A stretch of 64,000 bases of DNA from Zymoseptoria tritici IPO323 (lineage: Eukaryota > Ascomycota > Dothideomycetes > Mycosphaerellales > Mycosphaerellaceae). The DNA lies in the NCBI RefSeq assembly GCF_000219625.1, contig NC_018213.1:62001-126000 (forward strand). The letters are read 5' to 3'. The notes below the pieces were generated by a model. The model saw nothing but the letters and a program-made list of their open reading frames with translations, made no database searches and was not told the DNA's origin. The position numbers and the translations under genes are program-made. Below are positions 48,852 through 61,239 of the stretch, piece after piece. The number at the start of each line of letters is the position of its first letter. Position 1 is the first letter of the stretch.

Positions 48852-50186
48852 TCACTCTCTCGCCTGGTCCTGGTTCCCAACAACCTCAGGATGCATGTCC
48901 TTGCCTTCCGTCTCCCATCGCAGCACGTCCGTCGGATCAATGACGACGACCCTTCTCCCTTCGGCCAGCAAGCGGTTGATATTCTCATGCACAATCCGTC
49001 GTGCGACTTTGTTCAGCGAGAAGACTTCTCCAAACGACAGTACCACCGCGCATGCGTCTGCATATGCTCCAGACTCGGGATCACTCGGATCTGCGTCTCC
49101 AAGCTTTTGAACCAAGGCTCTCGTCAATATCTCAGAGCCAGCGAAGCGTACTGCTCCACGCATGTGGAAAATGGCAACTCGACGCCGGCAATTTGCATGG
49201 TCATCGGCCGTGTTCAAATTTGCAATGCTCGTGCTGACCGTGGAGCGAGCGATTTGCGAAACATCCATGAGATGTAGTCCCATATCTCTCGACAACTGCT
49301 CGCAAATAGCAACACCACGCACACTATTCCCCTTATCGTCCAGCTTCGGCGAGAAAGCAGCAAGACCAACTTGTCCAGGTAAAGCACCGAGAATCCCACC
49401 CGCCACGCCCGACTTCGCTGGTATGCCCACATGCGACACCCAATCTCCCGCTGCATCATACATCCCACAAGTCGTCATAACTGACAAGACCTGTCTTACA
49501 CTAGCATGCGGGAATATACGCTCAGAAGTGACCGGATGATAGCCAGCATTGCTCAGCGTCGCAGCCATGAGTGCAAGATCCCGAACAGTGACGTTGATCG
49601 AACACTGTCGGATGTAGCCTCTGACAACCTCGCGAGGATCGCCGCGAAGAATTCCAGCGGCTTTGAGCATATGTGCAAGCCCCATATTGCGGTCCCAGTC
49701 CTTCATCTCAGCTTCGAAGACCTCCTCGCAAACATGCAATTGCCGGCCTGCCAGCTTGGACATGACTTTCAGGATCCGATCTGTACGCTGTTCTGAAGTT
49801 GCGTCGGGGCCGACGACCAGTGAGTGAGCGGCAATAGCACCGGCGTTGATCATCGGATTCATAGGGCGGTTTGAACCTTCATGTAGCGAAAGCTCGTTGA
49901 AAGCGTCGCCGGATGGCTCGACTCCGATTTTCTTCAGTACCTGCGTGAGACCGGCGTCCTCGATGGCGAGAGCGTAGACGAATGCTTTGGAGATGGACTG
50001 GATGGAAAATTCGACTTCATCGTCGCCGGCGCTGTAGACGTTGCCGTCCACCATTGCGATGGCCACGGCTAGTCGGGAGGTATCGGCTTGACGGAGCACA
50101 TCGATATAGCCGGCAGGAGCGCCAGATTCATCGGCGCGGGCATTGTCGAGGACTCGATTGAGGTAATCCGGGATGGGAGACTTCAT
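48852..50186 (-). CDS. Bacterial-type glutaminase with C-terminal STAS-like region
   Basis: Intronless, 444 aa from ATG 50186 (MKSPIPDYL); in-frame codons further upstream are not glutaminase-like. The serine-dependent beta-lactamase-like glutaminase fold is clear: FSIQSISKAF (the SxxK catalytic motif), EPSGDAFNE, NRPMNPMINAGAI, and the C-terminal AKSGVAGGILGALPGQVG. It converts glutamine to glutamate and ammonia. Residues ~330-444 (HMRGAVRFAGSE...VVVIDPTDVL) resemble a STAS domain, as in some bacterial glutaminases. Lack of introns in an intron-rich neighbourhood and the bacterial architecture suggest horizontal acquisition. A role in the metabolite cluster is not evident. Confidence 0.88.
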   Translation of the reverse strand: MKSPIPDYLNRVLDNARADESGAPAGYIDVLRQADTSRLAVAIAMVDGNVYSAGDDEVEFSIQSISKAFVYALAIEDAGLTQVLKKIGVEPSGDAFNELSLHEGSNRPMNPMINAGAIAAHSLVVGPDATSEQRTDRILKVMSKLAGRQLHVCEEVFEAEMKDWDRNMGLAHMLKAAGILRGDPREVVRGYIRQCSINVTVRDLALMAATLSNAGYHPVTSERIFPHASVRQVLSVMTTCGMYDAAGDWVSHVGIPAKSGVAGGILGALPGQVGLAAFSPKLDDKGNSVRGVAICEQLSRDMGLHLMDVSQIARSTVSTSIANLNTADDHANCRRRVAIFHMRGAVRFAGSEILTRALVQKLGDADPSDPESGAYADACAVVLSFGEVFSLNKVARRIVHENINRLLAEGRRVVVIDPTDVLRWETEGKDMHPEVVGNQDQARE

Positions 50187-50527
50187 GACGGGCGTGTCCA
50201 CTGAAAATTGATGAAAATGAAGAGACGGTTGTGCCGACCGTGGTTTGTTTATCGTCGTCATTCTCTTGGGACCCCGCCAGCCTCGGGATGCTTTGCGCCA
50301 AGATCTTCTCGTCCGTTCGCTCCAAGGACACACGGATGGCATTGAGTATGAGGATGTTCCAAGCCGTCGACAAGGGATCCTGAAAGGCATTGTAATGTGT
50401 GAATTGAGTGAAATGTACATGATATGAGATAAAGAATCCAACCCTCAAACTCCAACCCTGATATACCCACCCCAAACGCCAAACCTCATCAAACACATCC
50501 CCAACCATCCATTCATCCATCAGTCAA
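50187..50527. other. Intergenic, glutaminase promoter and PKS 3' end
   Basis: 341 bp between the glutaminase start and the PKS stop codon, both on the minus strand. Confidence 0.5.
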
Positions 50528-53500
50528 TCAATCCTCACTCTCCGCCGCCTTCTCCTGCGCCGACATCTGCACCTCACTCTTCGGCAACTTACTGCTCGCC
50601 ACGACCTTAATCGCCAACCTCCTCAAAGCCATCGTACTCAACAAATCAAACACACTGACCTCCGCCCTGAACTTCCTGAAGATCATATTCCTGACCTCCA
50701 CCGCCGCGAGAGAGTCCACACCATAAGAATGCATCGGCTTCTCCATGTCCACATCCTCAGGCTCCATACCCGTCGCCTTTGCGATATTCGCCGCAAAGAC
50801 TCCCTCGACAACATCCGCAGCGGCAGCGAGACTGGTACACGCCTTGAGCGCTTCCTGGGCTTGCTCGTCCTCGCCGGCATTGGCCGAGTCATCGCCGCTG
50901 GCGCCGTGGAGGTTGGTGTACTTGAGATCAGCAGCCATGGCGGAGCCGATGCTGCCGTCTTGCATTAGCTCGCTGCCGACACCGGTGACGACTTGAGGTG
51001 GGACGGGAAGGCCGTTGCGGGTGGTACCAAGCATGGCGGCGGAGAGGAGGAGGCGGAGGTCGCGCTCGGAGATGAAGAGGGGTTTGAGATAGCGGAGGCG
51101 TTCGAATTGCTCGGGATTCTCGGCGATGTAGCCGACGTCGGAGACAATGCCCAGGTCGATGGTCGTTGCGTTGAAGCCGTTCTTGCGGCGGTGCACGGAG
51201 AGGGCGTCTTGGTAGGTTCCGGCGGCGGAGTAGTTGGCCTGTGAGATGATGATTAGTATACGACGCAGCTAAAGAAGTGTTCTGAGAACGACTTACCTGT
51301 CCAGGGTTACCAATGATGCCCGCCATGGACGACAACATGATAAAGAAGTCCATATCCTTGGGTAGCTCAGTGTGCAAGTTCCAGCTACCAGTGATCTTCG
51401 GCTGGGTAGACCTCGTCCACTGATCAAAAGTCATGTTGTCAAAGACAGAGTCCTCAAGCACCATAGCAGCTTGCACAACACCCTTGATCTTCTCGCCACG
51501 GTCCAGAGAAGCCTGCACGAACCCAGCAACGGCAGCTTGAGAAGACACATCGCATGGGTATGCTTTGGCATTGCAACCGCGAAGCCGCAGCGAGTTAAGC
51601 AGAGTCTTCGCCTCTTCCGTCTTGGCACCGGAGCGAGAGATGAACGAGATATTGCGAGCGCCTGCTGCGAACATGGTCTCAGCAATGGAGCGACCGATAC
51701 CGCCGAGTCCACCTGCGAGGACATACGTGGCCTCTGGATCGAGCGCCAGAGTCGGCGGTGGAGCCGGAACAGCGAGAATGACGTTCTTCGGATCGACGTT
51801 CACGGCCATTCCTCCCGGCATCGAGAGGTTCTCCGGCAGAGGAGTCATGCCGTTGAAACCGGACAGATCCTGGTTTCTCTTCGGTGGCAGAATGTGGAAG
51901 ATGCCCTGATGAGCCAAAGCCCACGCAGTCTGGTAGACTCTCGAAATCTCACTTGGAGTCGTCTCGCGGAGGTAATCAAGGTCCAAGTTTGTGACAATCA
52001 CACCTTGCGCAAGAGCAGCGGAGGAAGAAAGGACAGCGCCCGAGCCAAGACTGACGCAGCGACCGAACGGAGCAAGACAGTTGACCGTGTAGTGCGCAGC
52101 GCCATCCGCGACAGAGGACACGACCAAGTCGACGCCACGGCCGCCGGTGCGACGGAACAGAGCTTGCTTGAACCTGTCGCCGCGGTTGATCTGGACAACA
52201 TTGTCGTCCTCCAGACCCATGTGCTCCACCAGCCAGCGACGCTCGTAAGCTGTGTTGTAGGAGGCATAAAGCGTGGCTCCAAGGTATTGGGACAACAAGA
52301 TGATGGCAGCAGTGTTGGAGCCAGATTCCGTTGTGATAAGGATCGAATCGCCCTTCTTGATCTTGCCCAGCTCGATGACGGACAAGTATGCAGTGGTGAT
52401 GGCTGACGGCAGGTTCACAGCCACGGCGTCCGCGATGAAACTGGGTTGTGGTCGCACAAAGCCTTCCGAAACCCGCAGGCGGCTGCGGAGAGAGTTTTTC
52501 GCGCAGACGATGACCTTGTCTCCGACGCTGTATTCTGTGACCTTGGCTCCGATGGCAGTCACGATGCCAACGGCATCTCGGCCAACGGTGTTTCCGGGCG
52601 TGAACTCGGCAGAGCTGAGCATGACCACGGACGGCTGGACTTCAATACCGTCATCGGCAAGAGGTTCATCATTGCCTTCGTCCTTGATGAAGTGCAAAGC
52701 ATGAGTGTCGGGAGAGACCACAGCTCGGACTGGGTAATCCAGCGACTCCAGCGTCTGCTCCACAGGAACACTGGCAACACCCTGCTGAAGTTCGGCGTGG
52801 AAGCTCTCATCAGTCGCAAGGCGAGGCACACACAGCTTGTCGCCGATCTGGACAAACTCCTGCTCAACAGCCTTTGCGGAAGACAGAACGGAAGACTCAA
52901 AAGCGTCGACAATGAAGTCAATGCTGTGGTCGTCCGAGATCTTCTCCTTGCCATCAAGGTCAAGCTGGAAGAGGCGAAGCTGAGGCTTTTCAACACGGAT
53001 CGTCCGCAAGAGACCAGTCGTGCTAGCGAATCTCAAGCCCTCGGCCGTGCCGACATCCGCACCACGAGTAACCCATAGGATACATTCGGCGTTGGAGGCA
53101 AGATCGCGGAGCCAAGAGAACTGCTTCTCGGTCCAGCCATCAACATAGCACTCTTCGATTTCAAGAAGCGATAAGACGACCTTGCCTTTAATGCTCTCAA
53201 AGTTGATCGACTCCGGGTGCAATGTTGTGATAGTAGTGCACGAAGATGCGAGTCTTGCTTGAAGCTCCGCGACCAATAGTGGCAACTCGACAGACTCCTT
53301 GAAGGCGTGAAGGATGACGAGCTCGTCAAGCTTGAGCAATGGCGTTTCGGGCTCAATGATGACTGCCTGTTCGCCGTCGTCGCTGTGCTCAGGCGTGACT
53401 TGGACGTCGCCTTGGTGAAGAGGGATGTAATCCATGCGAGTGCACTTGCGGGATCCACTGTCAGATGAAGCCGCAGAGGTAGCCGAGATGTCGCGGGACA

Positions 53501-56500
53501 AGAAGCGGCGGACAACCACCTTTGGCGCCTCCCAAGCATCATCAGACAGCACGATATCGCCGACAGTGTCGCCGGAGCCGCTTTGATCACCCTTGCTGTA
53601 TCCATGCAGCTCAGTTCCAGGCGCTGTAGTCACATCGGCGGCGACGTAGATGCTGTCAATGCTGATCGGAACCAGAGTCTCATTACCAGACAGGCTGTGA
53701 AGGTATCCCAGAGCCTGCAGGTGGAAGATGGCGTCCAGGGTTGCCGGGTGGATGAGATGAGGGTACTCAAACTCCGATGGCATGGCAGACTTGGTGTCGG
53801 GCACAGTGAGAACACCATGGCCTTCACCGAATCCAGACACTGCCTTGGTGACATTGCGGTGCAGTGGACCGTACTGCAGACCCATCTTGTCGTCGAAGAG
53901 CTTGTAGAACGTCTTTGGCTTGATGACTCTGCAAGCACGCTTGCGGATGTCATCATACAGAGCGGATTCAGACTGCCACTCCCGAGCACCTTCGCCAAAG
54001 TCGTCGCCGTTGTAGAGGAGGGACACGGTTCCAGTACACATCGTGTTCCACGGATCGTCGCCGTTGCGAGAGTATACCTCAAACGTCCATGCAGTCTCGG
54101 TGGTAGAGTGCGATGATGTTGGCTTCAAGTGGATCTCAGTCTCGGCAAAGCCGTCGCCGGACGGAATCACGAGGCCCTTCTTGAACACGATGTCTCGCAC
54201 CTCAACCGCCTTCAGGGTCTTATGCGGGTCGGCCAGCGTGCGTGCACCTTCGATGGCCTGCACGACCATGGCGGCGCCGGGATAGAGGACGTTGTTCTGG
54301 ACGCGATGATCACTCAGCCAAGGCTGCTCAGATATACGGATGTAATTGTGCCATCTCGGCTCGGTGGCGGAGGCCGTGTCGACGACGAATCCAAGGAGAT
54401 CGGTTCGTGGCTTTTCGCGGTTGAGAACCGTCTTGGCGTACGCACTGGTGTGCTCGTAGTACTTGTGGTTCCATCTGTAGGGCGGCAGGCACGCCAGAGA
54501 CTGGAGTGGACTCGCAGGCTCGGTCTGAAAGTTGAGCTTATGAATGTCGACGGTAATACCGTGTCCCCACAGTTTCCCGACCGCGGTCAGTGCAGAATGA
54601 GCGGCATCCACATTGCGAGAAAGGAGGGCCGTGTAAGGCACCGAAGTAGCCAGCTTTCCATCGACAGCGTTGAGGATCTGCAGCAGAGGTCCTTTGAGCA
54701 CCTCGGCGGGACCGATCTCCACCACGGCCGAGTAGACGACAGGAAGCTTGCGGCGAGTCTTGGCCTTACCGGGAGTCGTAGCAGGTTGCGTCACCAGAGC
54801 CTGAACGGCATCGGAGAATCGGACACATCCCAACATGTTCTTAACCCAGTACGAAGCGTCCACATCGGCCGCGCTGAGGATCGTACCGCCAGTGACGGAG
54901 GAGAACATGGTCGCCTTAGGCGTAGTGGTCGCCACCTCGATATCGTGCATGGCAGCCAGGTAGTCATCAGCAATGCAGCGCATGTGCGGAGAGTGGTACG
55001 CGGTCTTCACTCGTAATTTCCTCGCGAAGATGGAGAGATCCTGGAGCTTCTTCTCGAGAACGTCGATGGCAGTCTCATCGCCGGACAATGTGACACTGTC
55101 GGGAGAGTTGACACAGGCGACGACGACGGATTCCGGCGGTACCATGGCCAAATAAGGCTGAACCTCAGCTTCGGACAGAGCGACTGCCATCATGGCGCCT
55201 TTGGTGGTACCCATGCGACGCTCCACGTCAGCGGAGAAGAGACCACGGCAGTAGGAAACTTTGATGGCCTGCTCGTGGGCGAGGAAGCCGGCGGTGTAGG
55301 CTGCTGCGATTTCTCCACTGCTGTGTCCAACGACCGACTTGGGAGTGAGACTCCACTCAGCCAGCAAATCGACGAGAGCGAGCTGGAGAGCAGTACAAAG
55401 AGGTTGACTGAACTCTGGCTGGTCGATGCGTGAAGTCTCCTTGCTGGCGCTGAGCTCTTCGATGAGGTTCCAGGTGCAGCCGAGGCGCTTCAGCTCGGTC
55501 TGGGCACGTTGTAGACTGTCGCGGTAAGTCTTGAACGCCATGAGCGACTTGCCCATGGTAGCCCATTGCGCGCCTTGACCAGTGAACAAGAAGAATGTGT
55601 TGTTGTTCTTGGCGCCACGGCGCAATTTGGTCAGAGGAGCCTGCAATTGTTGCGAAAGGTCGGAAGCTGAGCGGGCCACAACGAATGATCGGTGGTCGAA
55701 GGTGGAGCGTCTGGAGGAAAGAGTGTACGCGAGGTTCTGCAAGAACTCGATGTTCTCCACCTGTTCTTGGTTGTCCTGTACGTATTTTGCCAGTGCCGCT
55801 GCGTTTCGCTGGAGACCCGCCTGGTCGACGGTAGAAACAACCAGAAGCTTGGGCTGCAGCAACTCTTTCTCGACATCGTCGCCTGGCGAGGAAGCACCGG
55901 AGCTGAAGCCAGAGTCCGAACCGTCTGAAACCTCCGGAGTATCGAGCGGGCCGAGTAGAGTCTGGTGGTGTCCGGTCAAGCCGTGAGACTTGAGGTAGTG
56001 GTAGGCATCGTCGATGATGACGTGCGAGTTGGCTGGAACAGGTCGTCAGTTGATGAATATATAGTCGGGTCAAAGACAATTACTCACCTCCACCATAACC
56101 GAAGCAGTTCACAGAAGCTCGGCGCACACCCGCAATCGGCCACGGAACTAAAGACGTGGGAAGAGCGACCTTCCACTCGTCCAACTTCAGTCTTGGATTG
56201 ACCTTTTCGAAATCTGCAATGGGAGGAATCTGTCCCTGCTCGACCACGAGGACAGTCTTGATCAGACCGGCGAGACCAGCGCAGCCTTCGAGATGGCCAA
56301 TATTGGCTTTCACACTGCCGACATAGAGGGGGTTCGCCTCAGTCCGAGTGGCGCCGAAAGTGGCGCCCAAGGCGGAAAGCTCATATGGGTCACCGATGGG
56401 GGTGCCTGGAAATGAGGTTAGAACTGGAGTAAAGCGTGAGATTGTCGATCACTGCTTACCTGTGCCATGGGCCTCAAAGTAGGCAGTCTGATCCATGTCA

Positions 56501-57549
56501 AGACCGGCAGCCTTGTAGACCTGTCTGATCAAGTCCGCCTGAGCTTCAGGTGAAGGCATGGTGATACCTGGCGTGCGGCCATCCTGACCGAGACCAGAGT
56601 TTCGGATAACGGCTCGGATAGTGTCGCCATCCGCCAGTGCCTTGCTCAATTTCTTGAGCACGACCGCACCGATACCGTCACCACGTCCGTAACCGTTGGC
56701 GCGGTGGTCAAATGAATGGCATCGCCCATCGGGGCTCAAGAACCCCATCCCGGTCAAGTCGCGCATGTAGCAAGGATCGCAAATCATGTTGGTGCCTCCT
56801 GCGATGGCCATCTTGGACTCGCCGGTACGAAGAGACTGGCAAGCAAGATGGACGGCGTAGAGTGAGGATGAGCAGGCGGTATCAACAGTCATACTTGGGC
56901 CGCGCATGTCGTAGAACCAGGAGACACGGTTGGCGAGCATGCTCATACCGTTTCCTGTGGCGGCGTAGAAGGGACCAGTGTATGGGTCGCGGCCACCTCT
57001 GGCTTCCCAATCGCGGGTAAAGCAGCCGACGAAGACGCTGGTATCAGTGCCGGCTGTTGATGATGCAGAGATACCGGCATTCTCCAGTGCCTCGTATGAG
57101 ACCTCCAGCATATGCAGCTGCTGTGGATCGCTGCCTTCGACCTCGGCGGAGGTCATACCGAAGAATGGAGCGTCAATGATCTTGGCGCCTTTCTCGTACT
57201 CGCCGGACAAGAAATGCGAGCCTTTGACGAAAATCTGGGTGGAAGATGAGTTAGTCGTGTTCGTTGTTGCAAGGTTGGCCGAAGACTTACTGAGCCAGCG
57301 CGGGCTTGATCGGGATGATAGTAGCCTTCTGTACTGACTGTGAGGGGAGATTGTCAACGATGCGTCCGAATATGTTAGCACAGATAAATCATGCTCACAT
57401 CTGTCCTTGGGGATGGTTCTCCATCCATCCCGTCCACTCTGGAGCAGATCCCAGAACTCCTCGCTGGAGTGCGACTCTCCAGGGAAGCGCATGCCCATGC
57501 CGACGATGGCGATGGGCTCCATCTCTGCGTTCTCGATCATAGGACTCAT
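50528..57549 (-). CDS. Highly reducing polyketide synthase (KS-AT-DH-ER-KR-ACP)
   Basis: Six exons (57399-57549, 57291-57337, 56460-57234, 56088-56405, 51297-56032, 50528-51238) give 2245 aa. KS (~9-430): [14 protein letters not shown] and [12 protein letters not shown] (~575-880): FTGQGAQW and GHSSG. DH (~970-1250): [15 protein letters not shown] and an LDAIFH aspartate. There is no methyltransferase between DH and ER. ER (~1520-1830): the region that usually reads GLNFRD is missing, and the NADPH loop is SGSNTA rather than GGVGQA, so it is probably inactive. KR (~1858-2050): LAGGLGGIG and MLSS, with the tyrosine in NYSAAGTYQ after the last intron. ACP (~2165-2235): GVDSL serine. It ends without a thioesterase, so release must be in trans; two FSH1 hydrolases lie upstream. 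Condenses malonyl units iteratively in the cytosol. Confidence 0.93.
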
Positions 57550-58776
57550 GGTATAGATTGAGGTGCAAAAGAAACGATTGACGGAACGGTTGTGCAGGAC
57601 GGAAAAGGAGGAGAAGAAATAGCGTGTATGTCGAGGAGTGTGAGGAGAGTTGTCCTACTCTGGATGAAGGCAGGAAAGTTGTCTATTAGTATTCGTAGCG
57701 ATGCACTCCCTATCGTGGTCAAGGCACGGACATGCTCGCATGCAGTTCGGCCTTCGCGGCGAGGAGCGTTATTCCACCGCGTGGGCTGCGAGACAATGAT
57801 CCAGCGGTGCATAGCTTCATCAACCGATATCACAGGCGAAGATGGAACGATAATGCTGATGGATGAGGTGCTGTGGTCTCGCATGTGGCAAGGACACTAG
57901 CGCGAACGATATGCAGGTTTCCGGGAGTTTCGTGATGATTTGCTCCGCGGCGGTTTAGCGGGACTGGATGGAGGATCCACGTCGGCATACCGAGAGTGAG
58001 GTAGAAACCTTGACAATGCCATGTGAGCGCTTGATAACAGATTCGTGCAATGCAACCGAACCACTCACGAGCAGCGTCAACGATGCGTGGAGAGTGCATG
58101 GCCTCCGCATGGGTCGGGAGGAGACATTGAGACGCGGGCGGTAGGGCAGAAGATCAGCCGCTTCGTTTTCCGTCGCGGCGATCCACTCGAGGGACTTCGA
58201 ATCCATTGCTTTTGTGGACCTTCACGGCCCATCAATGCGGTAGATGTGGGGATCGATATCATCCCTCGTGGCTGGCGAGGCAAGGCAAGACAGGACAAGC
58301 TCGGAGCAGGCAAGGCTTGTTGTGTATCAATACGAACGCATGGAGTGGAGCCATGCTGCAGATAGATGCATGAGTGAGATCCTCGTCGTCGTCGTCAGTC
58401 GTTGTCGCCGTCGTCGTCGCCGTGTCAGTGCCGTCGGCCGTAGGACTGCAGCCGTGAAGAAGGCGAAATTGCTATGAGACGATAATCATGGATGGTGTTC
58501 AGGGAATGATGTGGTTGTTGTCAGGGAAGAGGACAACCTGGAAGATTGTTCGGGGAAAAGACAGGTTGTTTTGGTCACGTGGACGGGAAACGGAAGCAAC
58601 GCCTTCCGGAATTGAACACGGTCAATGTGTGAAATGTCTCAATTTTGATGATATTGTAATCACTCCTCATCAACCTCATCAAATGCATGCCCCAAACTCC
58701 ATCAATATGATCAAATAATCCTCAATTCCTCCCAACTCAATCCTCCTCCCAAACTAGCCTCCCATGCTCCTCCCCA
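57550..58776. promoter_or_regulatory. PKS upstream region
   Basis: 1227 bp between the PKS start and the 3' end of the FSH1 gene. No convincing gene is present. A TTCCGGAA palindrome lies at 58604-58611 and CTC/GTC-rich low-complexity sequence near 58380-58430. A long promoter is usual for a regulated PKS. Confidence 0.4.
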
Positions 58777-59813
58777 TCACGCCGCCACCATGACCGCCTG
58801 CTCCATCGGCCGAGTCGAGATTTTGGGAATATCAAAGTGGTTGCTCTGCCCCATAACATACGCCTTGTCAATCGCCTGGCGAATGCGCAGCACATCCTCG
58901 GCCTTGTGCGGAATCTCGTGCACGCCATCATACCTCACGAGCTGCGTCATGGTCGGATCGCACATTTCCTGCGCCAGCTCCGCCAGCTTGAGCGGTGCCG
59001 GGTCGTCGCGTAGACCACGGACGTGAACCGTGGGGATGTTGATTTTCTGCGTGGTGTAAACAGCGTTGAAGAAGCGCGGAAAGTCCTCGAGATTGTACGA
59101 GTCGTCGTCGATGGCGTTGGTCTCATCCGACTCGTCGATGCCGAAGAAGTTTCTCGCGCCGAGAGATGCTTGTACCATGTCGATGAGAGCGATGAAGATT
59201 TCCCTTTCTTTGCCTTGGACTTTGTTCTCTTTGATGACGGAAAACTCCCGAGGATCCTTGTGGCCTTTACGGCTGATGAAACCCTCATGGAGTTCGTCCT
59301 TCTCCTCGTCGGTGAGTTGGTTCAGAGCGGCCATGATTTCTTTCGTCTTGTACTCCGGGTCCGCGGAGAGTGCGGCGGCGGTGCCGAAGAAACAGACGAA
59401 TTTGAACGGCAATGGCACGCCGGGACGATCGATCAGGTGCTGGAGGCAGTAGCCAAGCACGAACGCTCCGCCTTGGCTGTATGCCAGGGCGCCATCGAAG
59501 GGACCGTGCTCGGCGAGAGTCTCCTCCATCAGCTCGTTGGCGGCTTGGATGCCGTCGGCGGACCATGCGTCCCAGTATGCGAGATGTCGGCCTGGGATGA
59601 AGTCGGCCATTGCTGGAGAGATTGTCAGTCTGGATCATTCATGGCCGAGGATCGACTTTGCTCTGGATGTGGCTTACAAGATCGGTTGACTTTGACCTCA
59701 CCGTCTACGAAGACGTATTCGTGGTGAGCGCCGATGCCGTTGGTGAGACTGCCGCACATCTCCTTGAAGATTTCGGAGGACATGCCGTAGCCGTGGCAGA
59801 CGAGGAGCTTCAT
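58777..59813 (-). CDS. FSH1-family serine hydrolase, copy 1 (candidate trans-thioesterase)
   Basis: Exons 59678-59813 and 58777-59612 (intron 59613-59677) give 323 aa. The N-terminus reads KLLVCHGYGMSSEIF, the oxyanion-side strand of the family; the nucleophile elbow is AYSQGG; the acid lies in RGLRDDP and the histidine in DGVHEIP. FSH1-type hydrolases (LovG is the known example) release chains from highly reducing PKSs that lack a thioesterase, as here. It is larger than copy 2 by about 115 residues, mainly a charged insertion between the serine and the acid (EEKDELHEGF to NAIDDDSYNL). It is the gene nearest the PKS promoter, on the same strand. Confidence 0.87.
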
Positions 59814-60498
59814 GTTGGCGATGATTGGGGAGAGATGAGAACTGAAGGTCTTGGTAGTGGAAGGTGAGGCAGATAGGATGAGGAGATGATGCTGCTGGTT
59901 GTTGTGACTGAGTTGTGACTGTGGTGGTGGCTTGGCTCCCTTTAAGAATGCTCAAGCACTTCTTGTTGCCCATTGCTAATGTCCGTAGGTCTCTGAGCGG
60001 TGAAGTCCAGCTCTGAGCGATACGCAATCCACCCGCGGCGTATTCTGGGCGTCCATATTTGCTTCTCGCGTAACCAGTCCCACAACACCGGTCCACCGCC
60101 GCGAAGTGGCAATGAAGCATTCGGACAGCCGAAGGCGCATTCGACTCCTCTTCGGCCGAAAGACTTGGCGGCGCACCGATATGCCGGCCTATCGTTCGGC
60201 GACGGAGACATTGTGCGGCGCATAGCCCTGTGATGGAGTGTTGTTGCACGATGACGATGAACGCAGTTTCATTGTTGTGGCAAAGTCAAGTACTGGACTT
60301 CATGTCTTCTATATCAGTCAAGGATTGACATTGCACCAACGACAGAAACAGCATTGACATCGACACACACCGTCGCTACAACAACAACAGAGTCACAGTC
60401 TCAGCAGCTCCGCTCCAGCATCAGTCACTACATTATCGATCAACACGACAGCATCCCGACCGAGAAGATCAAAAGCTCCTCCACCCAATCAAGTCAAC
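59814..60498. promoter_or_regulatory. Bidirectional promoter of the two FSH1 hydrolases
   Basis: 685 bp between divergent starts. It holds a perfect inverted repeat TTCGG-ACAG-CCGAA at 60120-60133 and, 18 bp on, the palindrome TTCGGCCGAA at 60151-60160, then another TTCGG near 60195. CGG/CCG pairs of this kind are typical Zn2Cys6 sites. That the cluster's regulators bind here is inference. Confidence 0.45.
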
Positions 60499-61239
60499 AT
60501 GCGTGTTCTCTGCCTCCACGGACAAGGCGCCAGCCCGGCCATCATGGAAAGCCAGACCAGTCAGTCAACATCGCTCGAGAAGATCACCTCGTCCGAGAAA
60601 TCATCCATCTGACCGCCAACTACCAGGCACCTTCCGAGCATATCTCCCGCCGACATGGTCCTTCGACTACCTCGAAGCGCCATGCGACAGCGAACCCGGC
60701 CCAGGCCTGAAAGGCATCTACCCTCCCCCTCACTTCTGCTTCTTCGACAAGTACAATCCGGAGGAGTTGGAAGAGGCAGTCGAATACGTCCGCGAGGTTG
60801 TCGAAGCCGATGGACCGTACGATGCAATCATGGGCTTTAGTCAGGTACATTCTTCCCATCCCTCCCACCAACCCGGCAACATACTGACTATTTCCAGGGC
60901 GCCTCCGTAGCCGCCGCCTTCATCGCACAATCCCCCACCTCCATAAAATTCGGCATCTTCATCTGCGCCGCCTTGATCCCACCCATCACCGCGCTCTCCG
61001 AAGAACTCGTCAAAACCATCGGGACGTTCGGACACATTGATCTTCCCACCCTGCATTGTGTTGGGCAACACGATACGTGCTACCCGCAGAGTGTGGAGTT
61101 GAGTAAAAGCTGCGAGAGTTCGCTAGGACAGGTACTGGTCTTGCCCGGGGGGCATGATGTGCCGAGGGATGATGTGACGTCGAGGAATATTGCGCATGCG
61201 ATTGAGAAGTGTGCGAGGAGGGCGTTGGCTATGTGTTGA
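60499..61239 (+). CDS. FSH1-family serine hydrolase, copy 2
   Basis: Three exons (60499-60559, 60627-60844, 60898-61239) give 206 aa, the usual compact size of the family. The N-terminus reads MRVLCLHGQGASP; the nucleophile elbow GFSQG is completed across the second intron; the acid is in GQHDTCYP and the histidine in PGGHDVP. The first intron starts GTCAGT, a slightly weak donor, but the join is in frame and restores a FRAYLPPTW strand typical of the family. Divergent from copy 1 through a shared promoter. May share chain release with copy 1 or cleave a different ester. Confidence 0.83.

Noticed and set aside
51372..52406. 344-aa open frame on the plus strand
   Set aside because: Exactly antisense to the PKS ER/KR region; the composition is the mirror of the PKS codons and no domain is seen.
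54129..55016. 295-aa open frame on the plus strand
   Set aside because: Antisense to the PKS AT/DH region; no family features.
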